Positions 14,501 through 26,605 of a DNA stretch of 64,000 bases are shown here, one piece after another. Both the position numbers and the translations under genes were made by a program. Within the stretch, counting starts at the first letter, position 1. Each line of letters starts with the position of its first letter. Source of the DNA: Corticium candelabrum. Lineage: Eukaryota; Porifera; Homoscleromorpha; Homosclerophorida; Plakinidae. Below the pieces are notes generated by a model. That model ran no database searches. It saw only the letters and a list, made by a program, of their open reading frames with translations, and was not told the origin of the DNA. The stretch covers positions 5,557,327 to 5,621,326 of the forward strand of contig NC_085095.1 in assembly GCF_963422355.1 (NCBI RefSeq), written 5' to 3'.

Positions 14501-17500
14501 GAGCAGGGGTTTAACTGCAAGATTCTATGATGTAATTAACTAGCAGGCATGCTCAAATCTATAGCAGCATGTAACACACAATGACTAATAATGTGCTGAA
14601 GCATGTTAGATGGAAATCGAGCATGCTCTTGACTGATAGAACAGATGAAACAAACAAGATGATACTATACCAGTCACACTGTAAGAGGCAACTGCATGCC
14701 TGTGAGACATCAACTATATTCTTTACCCATCAGTAGCGGTTGGAGTATTCTCCACAAGTCAGAAAGTGTTAGCAGAAATGAGCAGATTAACTGTTGGCTA
14801 CTTCTTCTTACCTGAGATGAGTCTTGAAATCAATCCATGGTAGCTAAAAGATCAAGCGAGCATGCACAAAGAAAACAGCTCTATGTACAAGTTATACAAA
14901 TTTAATCTTGAATTTGTTCAATTGAGGAGCATCCATTCTTCTGTGGTTTCATATGCATTTGTAAGCAAGGAGACCCATATAAAGTATCAAGGCGATGCAA
15001 TTTGGTCAGCTAGTGGAAGCTGCTCGTTGCATCTGACTAAGCAATGAGTTATCAGCTGTAATTATATCCTATGGTCTTTTTTTGTAGGTCCCAGTGCAGT
15101 TACCAATTTCAATGTTGAGCCTCGTAACAATGGTAGATCGACATACGCTTCTGTAGAGTTGCAGTGGAAAGAACCAAACGAAACCAATGGGATTGTGGGG
15201 TACAAAGTTGTGTATATTAATACTGCAAGTCAAATGCAAGGAAAGAAAACAGTTACGACGAGAAAGGGAGGTAATGGTCGTTTTTATTACATATTGCCTG
15301 GATTGGATGGTGCAAGTGACTACCTCTTCAAAATGTTTGCATACAATTTGCAAAAGAATCTCATTGGCCCAAGTGTGTCAAAGATAATCAAGACACGCCC
15401 AGCAGGTTTGCCAATGTTAGTCTGTTCAATGTAATTATATCTCACATGTTGCTTTGTAGTTCCTACAGCTCCAACCAGTATTTTTATTAGACCAAAGTCA
15501 GCAAGCGAAATTTATGTGAACTGGCAGCCTCCTGGACGACCAAATGGAAATATCACAAACTATAGTATTCAATATCAAGCTGAATCTTCAAACTTGGAGT
15601 ATAGCATTAGACTTAATGGAGCCTCACGGAATTATACAATTAAAGATCTTGCGTCGAATACAACTTATCAAATATCTATTGCTGCACATGCTGGTGATAC
15701 AAAGGGTGTGATGAGTTCAAAACAACAACGTAAAACAGACATGGATATTGGTAATCAATAACTAGTCAGTTTTATTTCAAACGTATTGTACATTATATGT
15801 GTGAACTATCAGATTCCCGAAGTGCTCACATTATGAAAGTCGAGAAAGAGGTTAAGGTTGTTCGTGTGACTTGGAAGCCTTCAACAGTGAACATAAATCA
15901 GAGACTTAGCTATGCTCTGAACGTAACCAGGTATAGCGAGAATCTCATGATCGAGTTTAATACATTACTTGAACTAAACAACAGCAGCGTTCCATACAAC
16001 CTGACTGACCTCAAGCCATATGCATTGCACGAGATTCAAGTCACTGTTAACGGGTCGTCGGCTCTTAACAGCAGACCAGAGTTCTTTAGAACTCGTGAAG
16101 CTGGTTGGTTGAGTGGTGTGTAGTGAAACATAGCTATGGGTGATCAACTTGTCTTTGCATATAGCTCCTTCCGATGCCCCTCGTGATCTAAAGCTGCTTG
16201 ATGAGAAACATCCAAAGAAACTCAATGTAGTGTGGCATCCTCCTGAACACCCGAATGGTGACATACTTAGATATCTTGCTGTACTTGCTACTGCCACTAT
16301 TGACATTGACAACAAAGCGGTTCCAATCACAGCTGTCAGTTTTGACACTCTAACGCCATGGACAAGCTATAACGTCAAGATTGCAGCAGAAACAGCAGGA
16401 GGTCAAGGTCCTTACAGCAATTATACACATTTTAGAACCAAAGAAGCTGGTAATGCCAAAATCGTTTCCTTGGTGCGTTGCAATGCTGGTGACTGTTGAT
16501 TTTTGTTTGCAATGTTTCAGCACCTGAAATCAATCTTAGTTTGACACCATTGAATAGCACTAGCATTGGCATTCAGTGGAAAATCAAAACAAATGGTAAA
16601 CTGAAGTCACTGCATATGAGTCATGGGTGTAGAAAGAGTTACTGTGAATCAAACGGGCAAATCGCAGATAACATCATAGATTACTCTTATACATTGAATA
16701 ACCTCCATAAAGGAACCAAATATGACTTTAATCTGACAGTAGAGACAAATGCAGGAATTTTTTCAAACGCAAATACTACTAGTACTATGGAGGATAGTAA
16801 GCACACTCTTTCTGTGTGTGTAGCAGTATGCTGACTGTTACTGTGTTTAGAGCCAAGTGCTTCACCTAATGATTTCGAGTGTGGGCTAGATAATGTCACC
16901 GATGGAACAGTCCACCTCAGCTGGAAACATGTACCAGAAGAACATCAAAATGGGAACATCGCTGGCTATAGTGTTCGATATTACTCCACGCAAGGGAGTA
17001 TTCCTATGTCTCCCTATGAATTTAAGGAGACTGCACACAGAAAACTGACAGTTTCTAGTCTGAGTGATAATTCAACTTATGCGTTTGAAGTAGCGGCATC
17101 AACTAATGTTGGAGTGGGAGTTTACAGCAAGCGATGTGAAATCCTAATAGTTTCAAGGAGTATTCATATATTTCTTCATTATTTTGTAAGAGTGATGTTA
17201 ATTGAGCTCATTTTGTTTTCGCTAGGTCGAACTGAAGAAGAGACATGGATTGGTGTTCTCATTGCTCTGCTTGTTCTTGTTGTACTGGCCACTTTTTTGA
17301 TTCTTGTTAGGTATCGACAGACTCATATAACCGGTCGACTGAAATTTGATGGGATGGATTTGTCATACTTCGCTGTTACACGTTCAAACCCACTTTACCC
17401 TCAACTTGAGAAGATTAAACGAGAGTACCCAGATTACGAGATTGACAGGCGCAACATCAAACATGTAAAGGAGCTGGGTGAAGGCAACTTTGGTGCAGTG

Positions 17501-18782
17501 TTTTTAGCATTCGCTTCAGGTCTAATCGAGGATGATATCGAAATGAAGGTGGCAGTGAAAAGTCTAAAAGAGGGTGGAGTAGCTGAAGTCAGCGAGGCCT
17601 TTTTCGATGAGATGGAAATAATGATGAAATTCCAGCATGAGAATATTGTTCGATTGCTCGGAGTTTGCACAGATCAAGAACCGTTTTACCTAGTAACAGA
17701 ATTTATGGAGCAGGTAACATAATAACCTGACAAAATATGAGAAATGATTTTAAAGTAGTTACATCAATTTCCAGGGTGACCTGAAGGAGTTTTTGATGTT
17801 GAAACGATCAACTGATCCTGATGTTCCACACCAACTTAGCTTTAAGGACCAGTGTACAATACTGTATCAAATTTCTTGTGCACTCAATTTCATCTCAGGT
17901 AAGAGTCTCGTTCATCGAGATATAGCGGCCCGAAACTGCCTCGTAGGCACTGGTATTCAAGCCAAACTCGCTGACTTTGGATTAGCACGAGGGACTGGGA
18001 GTGATCTCTATTATCGTAAACTTGGAGGTGCAGTTCCCATTCGATGGATGTCACCTGAAGCAATATTCGACGGCAAGTACAGTGTGCGCAGTGATATCTG
18101 GTCGTTTGGGGTATTGGTGTGGGAAGTTTTTACATTCGGACAGTTGCCATTCTATGGTTGGTCCAACGAAGAAGTTCTAGAGAAAGTGAGAGATGGTTGG
18201 CATTTGGCACTGCCTGAAAACTGCCCTGTGACAGTGTGTGAAATCATGGAGTGGTGCTGGGAACAGGATCCACACGAGAGAGTAGCAGCCGAACAATTGG
18301 TTCTCATGTACAGCTGTCTCATGAGACAATCAGTTCAAACAGCCAATGTACCACTTTGCAGCTTGGCTGAGTTTGAATCAGTAGTGCCTTCCAGAGACCG
18401 ACTTGAAAATGAGTACGTAGCAGGGGAAGAACTGATAGCTGAAACGTTTGAACAATCACATCGACGTGAATCAAAAAGAGTCAAAGAACCAGGTCTCGTC
18501 AAGAAAGAGAATCCAATTGAGCCAATTCCTGAGGCTGAAACTGCTTCAAATTCAGAAGCTTACAAACCTAACCATCGTGTTGTCAGCAACAATAACAGCG
18601 ACACTGTGGTTCAGTGTGCAAGCAATGGCAATCAGAAGCAAGACAGACCCACCTCTAGTCCACACTCAACGGAAGTTGCCGAAGATACGGCTGCGGCTGT
18701 GGCTGTGATGAACACTGCACACAAATTTCCAATCAAGTATACTCACAATGGCTTCAGTCCATTCATGGACAGTCAGTTGTAA
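5533..18782 (+). CDS. Giant receptor tyrosine kinase: cadherin repeats + FN3 domains + TM + kinase (5' end missing)
   Basis: About 23 exons read in one frame (5533-5572, 5695-5923, 5993-7082, 7144-7794, 7858-8502, 8571-9224, 9296-9961, 10024-10326, 10383-10666, 10723-10838, 10892-12460, then ten FN3 exons from 12516 to about 17135, 17226-17713, 17775-18782), giving at least 3,554 residues. In order: about 15 cadherin repeats with DVNDN, DINDN or LDYE motifs; a block of about 450 residues that I cannot assign; 10-11 FN3 domains; a helix (WIGVLIALLVLVVLATFLIL); a juxtamembrane NPLY motif; and a complete kinase. The kinase shows GEGNFG, VAVK, HRDIAARN, DFG, an activation loop with LYYRK, and SDIWSFG. 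All catalytic residues are present, so it should be active at the cell surface. The kinase is nearest the InsR/ROS/Trk-like set, but I cannot place it in a named family. The tail (about 150 residues) has several tyrosines. The last FN3-to-TM junction uses a weak donor near 17135 and is the least certain splice. Confidence 0.9.
12516..17135 (+). other. FN3 array, one exon per domain
   Basis: Ten consecutive exons (12516-12815, 12876-13184, about 13241-13528, 13588-13866, 15088-15405, 15460-15750, 15813-16103, 16165-16449, 16521-16796, 16851-17135). Each codes for one FN3 domain of 92-106 residues with the usual W near the start, NG in the C-C' turn and a Y-x-V/I-x-V strand. Every exon is a multiple of three and flanked by phase 1 introns, the classic arrangement for exon shuffling. 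An extra FN3-like domain seems to close the preceding large exon (about 12180-12460). Confidence 0.85.
13867..15087 (+). other. Outsized intron in the receptor gene
   Basis: At 1.2 kb it is about twenty times longer than the other introns of this gene (50-75 bp). I see no reading frame, terminal inverted repeat or known element in it. It joins two FN3 exons in phase 1. Confidence 0.8.
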
Positions 18783-19894
18783 GTACTCTCCATATTTCCA
18801 CCTTTACTAGGATAGACTGAAGGGCTTTAGAGACTTGTTGTAAAGAGCGATCTTCCAAAAAGCTGCTTATTGGCAAATACATTTCTGTAGAAATACATGT
18901 AGCAGCAGAATTTGTCTCACACACAAATGTGCCGTAAGAATTTGTGCAGAGAACAACTTGGTTTGCCTTTGTGTGATCTCCCATTTCACAAATAAAACCT
19001 GTACATTTAATCTCATATGTCCATATGTGGTAGAACATCATGTGAATGTCATTATGGCCACCATAACGAGATTCAAGAAGTCTAGCATGTAAGCTGGTCT
19101 AGATATACACTTGTTTGGCATATGCACGTGTGGGGGGGGGGTTTGGAGGAGTTTGGTAATATTACCAAAAGTGGAAAAAGTATGACCACTTAAAGACAAG
19201 ACAACACGATTTAGAGAGCTCTAAATTAGTTTTCTTCAAATTGTGTTACAAACTTCATTGCCTCCTTTTGTTGTTGCCTTCATTTAAGTATGCACTTTTA
19301 TTGCTTCATTCACAGTCCTGTTTACTTGTGTTTGTGTGCTTCTATTTGGGTTTTCATCACACATCAGTGGGATTTACCATACTTACATACACGGATCCCA
19401 GAGATGTATGTTGATCTACATGACTTTACTTGCATTCTACAGTAGCTCCTACAATCAGGCCTTCGGTTTAGTACATGTACACAAAGGGTATAGACTTGTG
19501 GTTTTAGTACATTTTCTCAACTCTTCTTGATGTCATAACTCCATCATGAGCAGTAACACGATCCAGTCATTACCTTAGGGACACTACCAAACACTATCAG
19601 ATGGCTTGTAAGCCTAAACGCTAGTCGTACATACACTACAGGAGTCTGTTCCATATCCATAATTTTCACTACTTTGTTGATCTTGTTCAACTGTAATTTA
19701 CTGCTAGTAATCTGGTAAATATGATCACATTACCCAATCCCAGCACAAAAACAGAATCACACTAAAGTACACCAACCCAACTGATAAGTCACTATTCACA
19801 ACGTATGTTTCTTAGCATGTCGATATCCTTCACATCTGCCTCAGTTTCGCTAAACGCTGAGAGAGGTCATCCTGAAGAAGACGATGCAACGTAC

Positions 19895-19897
<3 letters not shown>

Positions 19898-19962
<65 letters not shown>

Positions 19963-19963
19963 T

Positions 19964-19996
<33 letters not shown>

Positions 19997-19998
19997 TG

Positions 19999-20032
<34 letters not shown>

Positions 20033-20042
20033 AATGCACACG

Positions 20043-20102
<60 letters not shown>

Positions 20103-20107
20103 ACACA
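19898..20107. repeat. (AC)n microsatellite with GC inserts
   Basis: About 200 bp of AC repeats, twice interrupted by AATGCACACGCGCGCG-type blocks. The interruptions are near-identical, so the array probably grew by duplicating a compound unit. Confidence 0.95.
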
Positions 20108-21040
20108 CCTGGTCACGTTTACATTACCTGTTCTGCTGCAGCCGTTGATGCTGTACCAATAGGTGCAGACTGGGCCCCGGGTAGCTCCATATTCAATTCA
20201 AGACTACAAACCGTCGAAACTGCTACAAATCATCAAACGACCACCGTTCACATCACCACATACCCTGCCTCATCTGCGACCTCTTGCAAAAGATTATCTA
20301 CTTGACCCTAAATGTCAGAAAATCGAGTAACCAAATTTCGAGACAACTGTTTGTTGCATTTTACTGCTGGAACTGTGAGTGTGGTTGTCGAACTCATCGC
20401 GTCCTCCATGCTCTGTGACTGTACATCTAGGTCTTCAAATTGCTTCTCAAATTTTTCCATGATTGCTGTTACCTACTCACAATAGTTGGAAGTGGTGACA
20501 TTGGATGAGACAGAACGGAATATCGAAAACCTTCTCCAGGTTCATTGATGACAGTGCTGAGTCCATTGCCTTAACAACTCCGGCCATAGATCCCGTCACC
20601 TGAACATTGTAGGACGACGATTACGATGTCGAGAATTTTAGGATCGCAATCAAGTGTCAAATGACCTGTTTCATAGTGACAGCCGATTGAACTCTAGAAG
20701 CTACGGCATCGACGCGTGCACTCATTCGCAGAAAGTTGAGAGACTTCAGAAGCAACAACAAATATTCTTACAGAACAGCCTGTCTGTCTGTCTGTCAATT
20801 ACCAAGAAAAGGTCCACAGCAACACTAATACAACAAGACCATTACGGTCCTGAAGCTTTCAAAATTACACTTGGTACACTACGTTTCGTCGATCTAATCT
20901 GGCTATGCTAATAAGTTCATCTGAGATGACTTTCACATTACATTGTTGAAGTGTCACTGAAAAGATTGATCGCCACTTGGTCTTGACTCAATCTCATTTT
21001 GTCTTCCTTCATCATTCCTCGCACTCTTTGCCAGCTGTCT

Positions 21041-21150
21041 GTCTCTGTCTGTTTGTCTGTCTGTCTGTCTGTCCATTTGCCTTAACTGTCCATCCATCTG
21101 TCTGTCTGTCTGTCCATCTGTCTGTCCATCCATTCATCCATTTTTCTGTC
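21041..21150. repeat. (CTGT)n / (CATC)n tract
   Basis: Imperfect CTGT tetranucleotide tract with CCAT variants. It belongs to the same CTGT class seen repeatedly at 43, 47-49, 52 and 53 kb. Confidence 0.85.
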
Positions 21151-21548
21151 TTCACCAGCCCGTCTCTGGCCGTGGCATAGCCAAGCCCTAAACACTGGGG
21201 GCACAGCTAGCTGGCGAAGTATGCCACCATGGTGAATGAAATCTGTAGCAGAATCCGTTCCCTAGAAAGGCCCTTCCCTTCCACCAGCATCTGAACCAGC
21301 TGCCGCCCATACAGCTGCAATATTTAGAGTCACCAAATAACCTGACTGCACTGACAGTCAAGGGATTATTGCAGATGGAGTTTGTATGGTTTGTGAGCTC
21401 CTCCTCCTCGTTATCTTCCTGTCATGTTTGTGGCATGATCACGTGACCACTGATTAGGTATGGAGTGATTGAAACAGGGACCAACAGCAATAGAAAGCAT
21501 CCGTTACTGACAAGTCTGACGAAATCGGTCATAGCAAAAGGAGTGTCG

Positions 21549-22130
21549 TGACGTCACAATACCCCGTCTGTCACGTGACACGTCACATACAAACACTGAC
21601 CTGATTCTTCTGTCGAATAGAATTTTCGGCGTGTATTCTAGCACCGTCCATATTGCCCTTTTGAATAGCCTAATACCCAAGATATGTCAACACTCTTGTC
21701 CCACAGTCACACAAGTTGTCTGTCTGACATGTCGATCTTTCTGTCACCTTTTTTAGCTTCGTCTTTTCCACCTTCTCTTCCTTGTCGCATTTCTTTGCGT
21801 TTCGATCCAACTGTTTGGCCGCAAACTAGCAAAAATTACGAAATCGCAACGACTCAGGTAACGAGTCGTTCAAGCTGCTCTATTGCTCACTTTCAAATTG
21901 AAAAGATGCTCTAAGAATAGAAAGATCAAGTAAAGACCACGACAACAGTATAACAAGTGAGTATAGTCAGACAGATCAACAGAAAACGGAACGTGTCCTC
22001 ATATGAGAACCCAGTCCCATAATCTCAATTTTAGAATACTTTCTAAAGACTTGGACATGTTCAAGTCGTTCCAGTCCGTGTAAGCCTAACGACCAACTCA
22101 GCAGACTGACGTAAGGATATAGGTCACGTG
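21549..22130. promoter_or_regulatory. CRE and E-box motifs upstream of the G-alpha gene
   Basis: A perfect palindromic CRE core TGACGTCA lies at 21549-21556. CACGTG E-boxes lie at 21572-21577 and 22125-22130. The spacing (about 130-700 bp upstream of the ATG) fits a promoter region. Use of these motifs is inferred. Confidence 0.4.
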
Positions 22131-22257
22131 GTAGCTGACTAAATTTAGTCATAACGTCAGAAGATCGGTGTCGCTCCACGCACGCGCAGGTGTTTGTTCC
22201 CCATTGTGATTATGAACAAGTTTGTGTAGGGCGTGCGAAGCGTTTGTTAGCCGAATC

Positions 22258-23409
22258 ATGGGTTGCTTAGTCGCTCGTCCCTACATCTCGCCCAACGAAC
22301 TGGCAGGACGCGACGAGTTGAAGAAGCAGCAACTGATCAGCGACAGGATCGACTGCGAGATAAAAAAGGAAGCGAAAAACTTCAAGGCAACTCACCGACT
22401 GCTCTTGCTCGGCGCTGGCGAGTCGGGCAAGAGCACGATCGTGAAGCAGATGCGCATTCTCCACGTGAACGGCTTCAGCGAGGCGGAGAGACGCAAGACG
22501 GTCGGCGACATCCACAACAACGTCAAGGACGCGATTGCGACGCTCGTGAGAGCCGCCAGAGCGTCAAACCCAGTCATACGATTCAGTGAGGAGAATGAAA
22601 GACGTGCCGACGCCGTCCTCGAGGCTGAGCATGCTCATGAGCCGCTCTCGCCGGCCTTCTTCGAGTCCGTGCGCGCCCTTTGGAAGGAGCCGCACATTCA
22701 GGAACTCAACGAGCGCAGCAACGAGTTTCAACTCATCGACTCCGCGCAGTACTTTCTCGACCGTCTCGACGTCATCAGCCGCCCTGACTACGTTCCCGAC
22801 ACGAGCGACATTCTAAGATGTCGGGTCTTGACGCGCGGCATCTCCGAGACACAGTTCACGTACAAAGCGGTGAGATTTCACATTTTCGACGTAGGCGGGC
22901 AGCGAGACGAACGACGCAAGTGGATCCAGTGTTTCAACGAGGTGACAGCAATCATATTTGTCGTCGCCTGCAGTTCGTACGACATGTACCTGAGGGAGGA
23001 CGAGTCGAAGAACCGACTCGAGGAGGCGGTGAATCTATTCGAGAGTATTTGGAACAACAGGTGGTTGAAAAAAATTAGCGTCATACTATTCCTGAACAAG
23101 CAGGACTTGCTCAGAAGAAAGATAATGCTCGGGAAGTCAAGAATCGATACATACTTCCCGGAGTACGCGAACTACCGCATCGTACCAAGCATTTTGAAGC
23201 AACACGAAGGTGAGACGCCAGAAGTTGTGCGCAGCAAGTGGTTCATACGCGACAAGTTTACCGCAATCGTTCAAGCGACCGGAACCGAGAGACACGAGCT
23301 CTATCCGCACTTTACGACCGCCGTCGACACGGAGAACATCCGAACTGTGTTCAACGATTGCCAGGAGATAATCCAGCGCGAATACCTTCGACTGGTGAAT
23401 CTAAATTAG
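22258..23409 (+). CDS. GNAS: Heterotrimeric G protein alpha subunit, Gs class, intronless
   Basis: A single uninterrupted frame of 383 residues, close to animal G-alpha-s (about 380-394). An in-frame ATG at 22222 exists, but the 22258 start gives MGC, the usual acylated N terminus, and aligns with the family. Visible motifs: P-loop [17 protein letters not shown] (switch I, with the arginine modified by cholera toxin in Gs); [12 protein letters not shown] (switch II with catalytic Gln); NKQD; and TAVDTENI, which corresponds to the TCAVDT guanine-binding loop. The segment after the P-loop ([11 protein letters not shown]) is diagnostic of Gs. It would couple receptors to adenylyl cyclase at the plasma membrane. 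The last residues, [10 protein letters not shown], differ from the canonical QYELL end, so receptor choice may be altered. Lack of introns and higher GC than its spliced neighbours suggest an old retrocopy. Confidence 0.95.
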   Translation: MGCLVARPYISPNELAGRDELKKQQLISDRIDCEIKKEAKNFKATHRLLLLGAGESGKSTIVKQMRILHVNGFSEAERRKTVGDIHNNVKDAIATLVRAARASNPVIRFSEENERRADAVLEAEHAHEPLSPAFFESVRALWKEPHIQELNERSNEFQLIDSAQYFLDRLDVISRPDYVPDTSDILRCRVLTRGISETQFTYKAVRFHIFDVGGQRDERRKWIQCFNEVTAIIFVVACSSYDMYLREDESKNRLEEAVNLFESIWNNRWLKKISVILFLNKQDLLRRKIMLGKSRIDTYFPEYANYRIVPSILKQHEGETPEVVRSKWFIRDKFTAIVQATGTERHELYPHFTTAVDTENIRTVFNDCQEIIQREYLRLVNLN

Positions 23410-24003
23410 TTCGTTTCCCGCGTCTTGTGTTTAGGGATGTATTCACACGTGTAACAATGACTGGCCACATGACTGAGACGATAATGTTTCGTTTTCGGTT
23501 TTGTGTCAGTGTGTACAGCCGGAGTTTAGGCAGTAGACCTTGCCGCCGCTATGAAAATAGTGAACGAGTTAGTCAGTGTAGATAGCTGTTCTTTTCTACT
23601 CTAATGCCGTTATTTATTAATTAATAGTGCACATTTGGGCATCACTCGATTCACAGGGTGTGTGTCGCTTAGTGGAGACGATAATCGCGTGCTTTCTTGA
23701 TTAGTCGCGCTTTATTGTATTGTTCCGCGATGCGAAGGACTGCTAATTGATGGTGCTCCTCTTCAGGCTATTGCCAAACTAGGTAACATCGGTAGTACAA
23801 TGGACCAGCTGATTACGGCAAGACCGCTCGCTGTGTGGGTTATTTGACCATATGTGGCCGCATCGGACATATCTTGCAGATGCGGCACGCGACTTACCAC
23901 GCGTGGGCGCGGATACAGTCGTTCGTATGTTGGTTGTGCTGTACAACGTGAATTTCGATAAGTTTGCGAGTTCGTGAGAGCAGACGGGCATCAAATTCTA
24001 CGA
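23410..24003. other. G-alpha 3' flank and PUS3 upstream region
   Basis: About 590 bp with no recognised gene. It is GC-richer near 23830-23960, directly upstream of PUS3, which is compatible with a promoter. No clear polyadenylation hexamer was seen after the G-alpha stop. Confidence 0.5.
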
Positions 24004-26589
24004 GATGGAGTCGCTAACAGACCCTGATTCAAACGGGGCCTCAACAGGTGTCTCTAGTTTAGGAAAGCAAACGAGAAAGACGAGAGTATTCGATTTCACG
24101 AGGTTTGCACGTTTCCTGTCGCATACTATCACGTCGCTACGTCGCTACGTCGTCGACTAGTGGAGTAGAGAACTCTGTTATTTACAGATACAATCAACGC
24201 CATATTGCATTGAAGATTGCCTACCTCGGCTGGCAGTATCGGGGCTTTGCGAGCCAAGAAAGTGTCAAAGATACAGTAGAAGCAAGCATCCACACACTGT
24301 TTGTATTTCGTCATTGATAGCATCTGCATGGTAATGTCATGTCCAGGAGCATCTTTTCTCTGCACTGACCAAACTGTGTCTCATCAAAGATCGCGCCTCT
24401 AGCTGCTATTCTCGCTGTGGGCGAACGGACAAGGGAGTGGGTGCTCTCGGACAGGTTTCTGTTGGTTCTACTGTCGACATGCATCAGCCTGTTCACTACT
24501 CTGTGTTGTAGGTTATAGCTCTGTCTGTTAGATCTAATTTACTGGAAGGGCCAGGATTGTTCTGTCCGGATGGAAGCACGGCACAAGACAGATCAGGCGA
24601 GATCCAATCATGCCAGTTGTGGGATTTAGCTAATCCGATGTGTTTAATTAATTGATTAATTAAGTAGGAGATACGACGACAGAGCTGGACTACGTTCGTT
24701 TGATGAATAATGTTTTACCTGATGACATTAGAGTTCTAGCCTGGTGTCCAGTTAGCCCCCACTTCAATGCAAGGTATCTCGGATTTTAGCACCAGAGTGT
24801 GGACCACCTGACTTGATCTTGTGCCATGCAGGTTTGATTGCTTGTGTAGAACATACAAATACTTCTTTCCTCGGGGCAGTCTCGATATTGATGTAAGTTC
24901 CTTATGTAAGTTGTTAGATGAGACTTTTGTTCTCTACATTTATGTATTTTAAGTTGTTAGATGAGACTTTTGTTCTCTACATTTATGTATTTTAAGTTGT
25001 TAGATGAGACTTTTGTTCTCTACATTTATGTATTTTAAGTTGTTAGATGAGACTTTTGTTCTCTACAATTTACATTATGTATTTTATTGTTGTCTGTTGT
25101 GTAATAGCTTATGAGATTGGCTTCTCAGAAGTTTGTAGGCGAGCACGATTTCAGGAACTTCTGCAAAGTACGTTTTGTCTGCATGTTGTTAGGGAGTAGA
25201 AAGGCTGGTAATATGTTTATATGCAAGATGGATGTAGGTGGTGGTGTTACTAACTTCAGAAGAAGGATTCTCTCGTTTCAGGTAGATTCCCTGGGAGACA
25301 ACAGGTTGGCTTCAGATAGGTCTTGTTGATCTTGTTAATTCCGTCTATTTTGTGCGTTTAGTCCATATCAGATGTGTGTTATGACAGTGTCAGGACAAGC
25401 TTTTCTATGGCACCAAGTGCGTTGCATGGCATCCGTTCTTCTCCTAATTGGTCAAACCTTGGAGCATCCTGAGGTATTCCAAGCACTTTGGCAGTCTGAC
25501 TTATCAAGTCACACTTTAATTAGTTTTCTTCTTATTCAATAATAGTTAGGGAGTGAAACACTTTGACACAATGCCGTTACTTATGCTTCCAGATTTCCTT
25601 GCTCCAAAATTACATCCTCTATTTATATATACCAGACACTAACTGCTGTCTAAATACATTATCTCTTGTAAAGCATCCTTTGTGAAGCCAGATTCATGGA
25701 GACTGGTTGCAACAGGATACAGCTAGTGTCAAAATTGTATGCATGGGAAGACTAAATTGCTTTGTCTTTAGAGTACAGTACTGTTGTCTTTGTGGTATAG
25801 GTGATTGATCACATGCTGGATGTAGCAGTTTGTCCTGGCAAGCCACAATACACCATGGCGGCTGGTATGGAGTCCAGTATTTGCATGTTACTTCATCTTT
25901 CCTTTGTGATGGTTCCACTTTGTTTATAGAATATCCGCTTTTGCTGTCTGACTGCGAGTTTGAAGAGGTCAAATGGATTTATAGTCAGACAGCTGGTCAG
26001 CTACTTGTTAATTGACTTGTACTGTATTATGCAATTTTAGCTGAACTGTGTTGCTGTTTTACAGATGCTCACCGACACCTAGTGCAGTACTTTCAATCTC
26101 TGTGGTCATCGCACGTTGTAAAGTAGGCAGGCACCCTGTTTGATGGTGTTATGGACTGCTTTTTGCTATGAATGAAAATTTAGGGCAGCCGTTTTGGATA
26201 CCATGTTGCAGAGCATCACAAGTCAGCTGGTTCCGGAAAACACCAGGGATGCATCAGGTTGAGTGCACTTGACGTGCTTTTTGAATCCAGAATGTGTAAT
26301 TAGCGGTATGTCATAGAGAGGACTTTTCCATGGCGTCGTTTAGCGCGGGACGTCAGTTTCCCGACTGAGACGCTTATACCAGGCTTCAGAAGTAAACAGT
26401 ATCGCCCTCTATTGGAGAGACCAACAGCTGGTGTGTCAAGGCAGTATTTACCGCGGTAATTACGTTTGGTGCCACTTCCAGCTGTTTGCATACTCAGATA
26501 CCTTGGAAGAGCGACTAGCTAAGAAAAAGAGAACTGACAACTCAGAAGAATCTAGTACTGAACAAAACCGGGAAGAAGTAGAGACATAG
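24004..26589 (+). CDS. PUS3: tRNA pseudouridine(38/39) synthase, TruA family
   Basis: A multi-exon gene reconstructed from homology to PUS3. Exons include 24004-24102, 24188-24302, 24347-24454, one from 24512 whose 3' end I could not fix, 24668-24773, 24832-24892, 25108-25167, 25228-25304, 25362-25473, 25801-25864, 25930-25995, 26065-26122, 26184-26257, 26317-26430 and 26498-26589. Recognisable signatures: ALKIAYLGWQYRGFASQE near the N terminus, CGRTDKGVGALGQ with the catalytic aspartate, RTYKYFFPRG, QKFVGEHDFRNFCK, GQAFLWHQVRCM and EVKWIYSQ. The enzyme isomerises uridine at positions 38/39 of the tRNA anticodon arm. The C terminus is lysine-rich and acidic as in animal PUS3. The gene ends only 16 bp from the stop codon of REC114 on the opposite strand. 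Confidence 0.93.
24908..25085. repeat. 43-bp minisatellite in a PUS3 intron
   Basis: Four tandem copies of a 43-bp unit starting at 24908, 24951, 24994 and 25037. The first three are nearly identical and the last has a short insertion. It lies wholly within the intron 24893-25107. Confidence 0.95.
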
Positions 26590-26605
26590 TGGCTCGTTAC
26601 CGTCA

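Larger units (their letters stand above)
18783..22257. other. Intergenic region with microsatellites and G-alpha upstream sequence
   Basis: No gene is recognised over 3.4 kb. It holds the (AC)n array at 19898-20107, CTGT tracts near 20780 and 21040-21120, a short G run at 19132, and toward its right end CRE- and E-box-type motifs upstream of the G-alpha gene (listed separately). Confidence 0.6.

Noticed and set aside
22222-22257. Upstream in-frame ATG of the G-alpha gene
   Set aside because: It adds 12 residues before MGC; the family N terminus and acylation motif favour the ATG at 22258.
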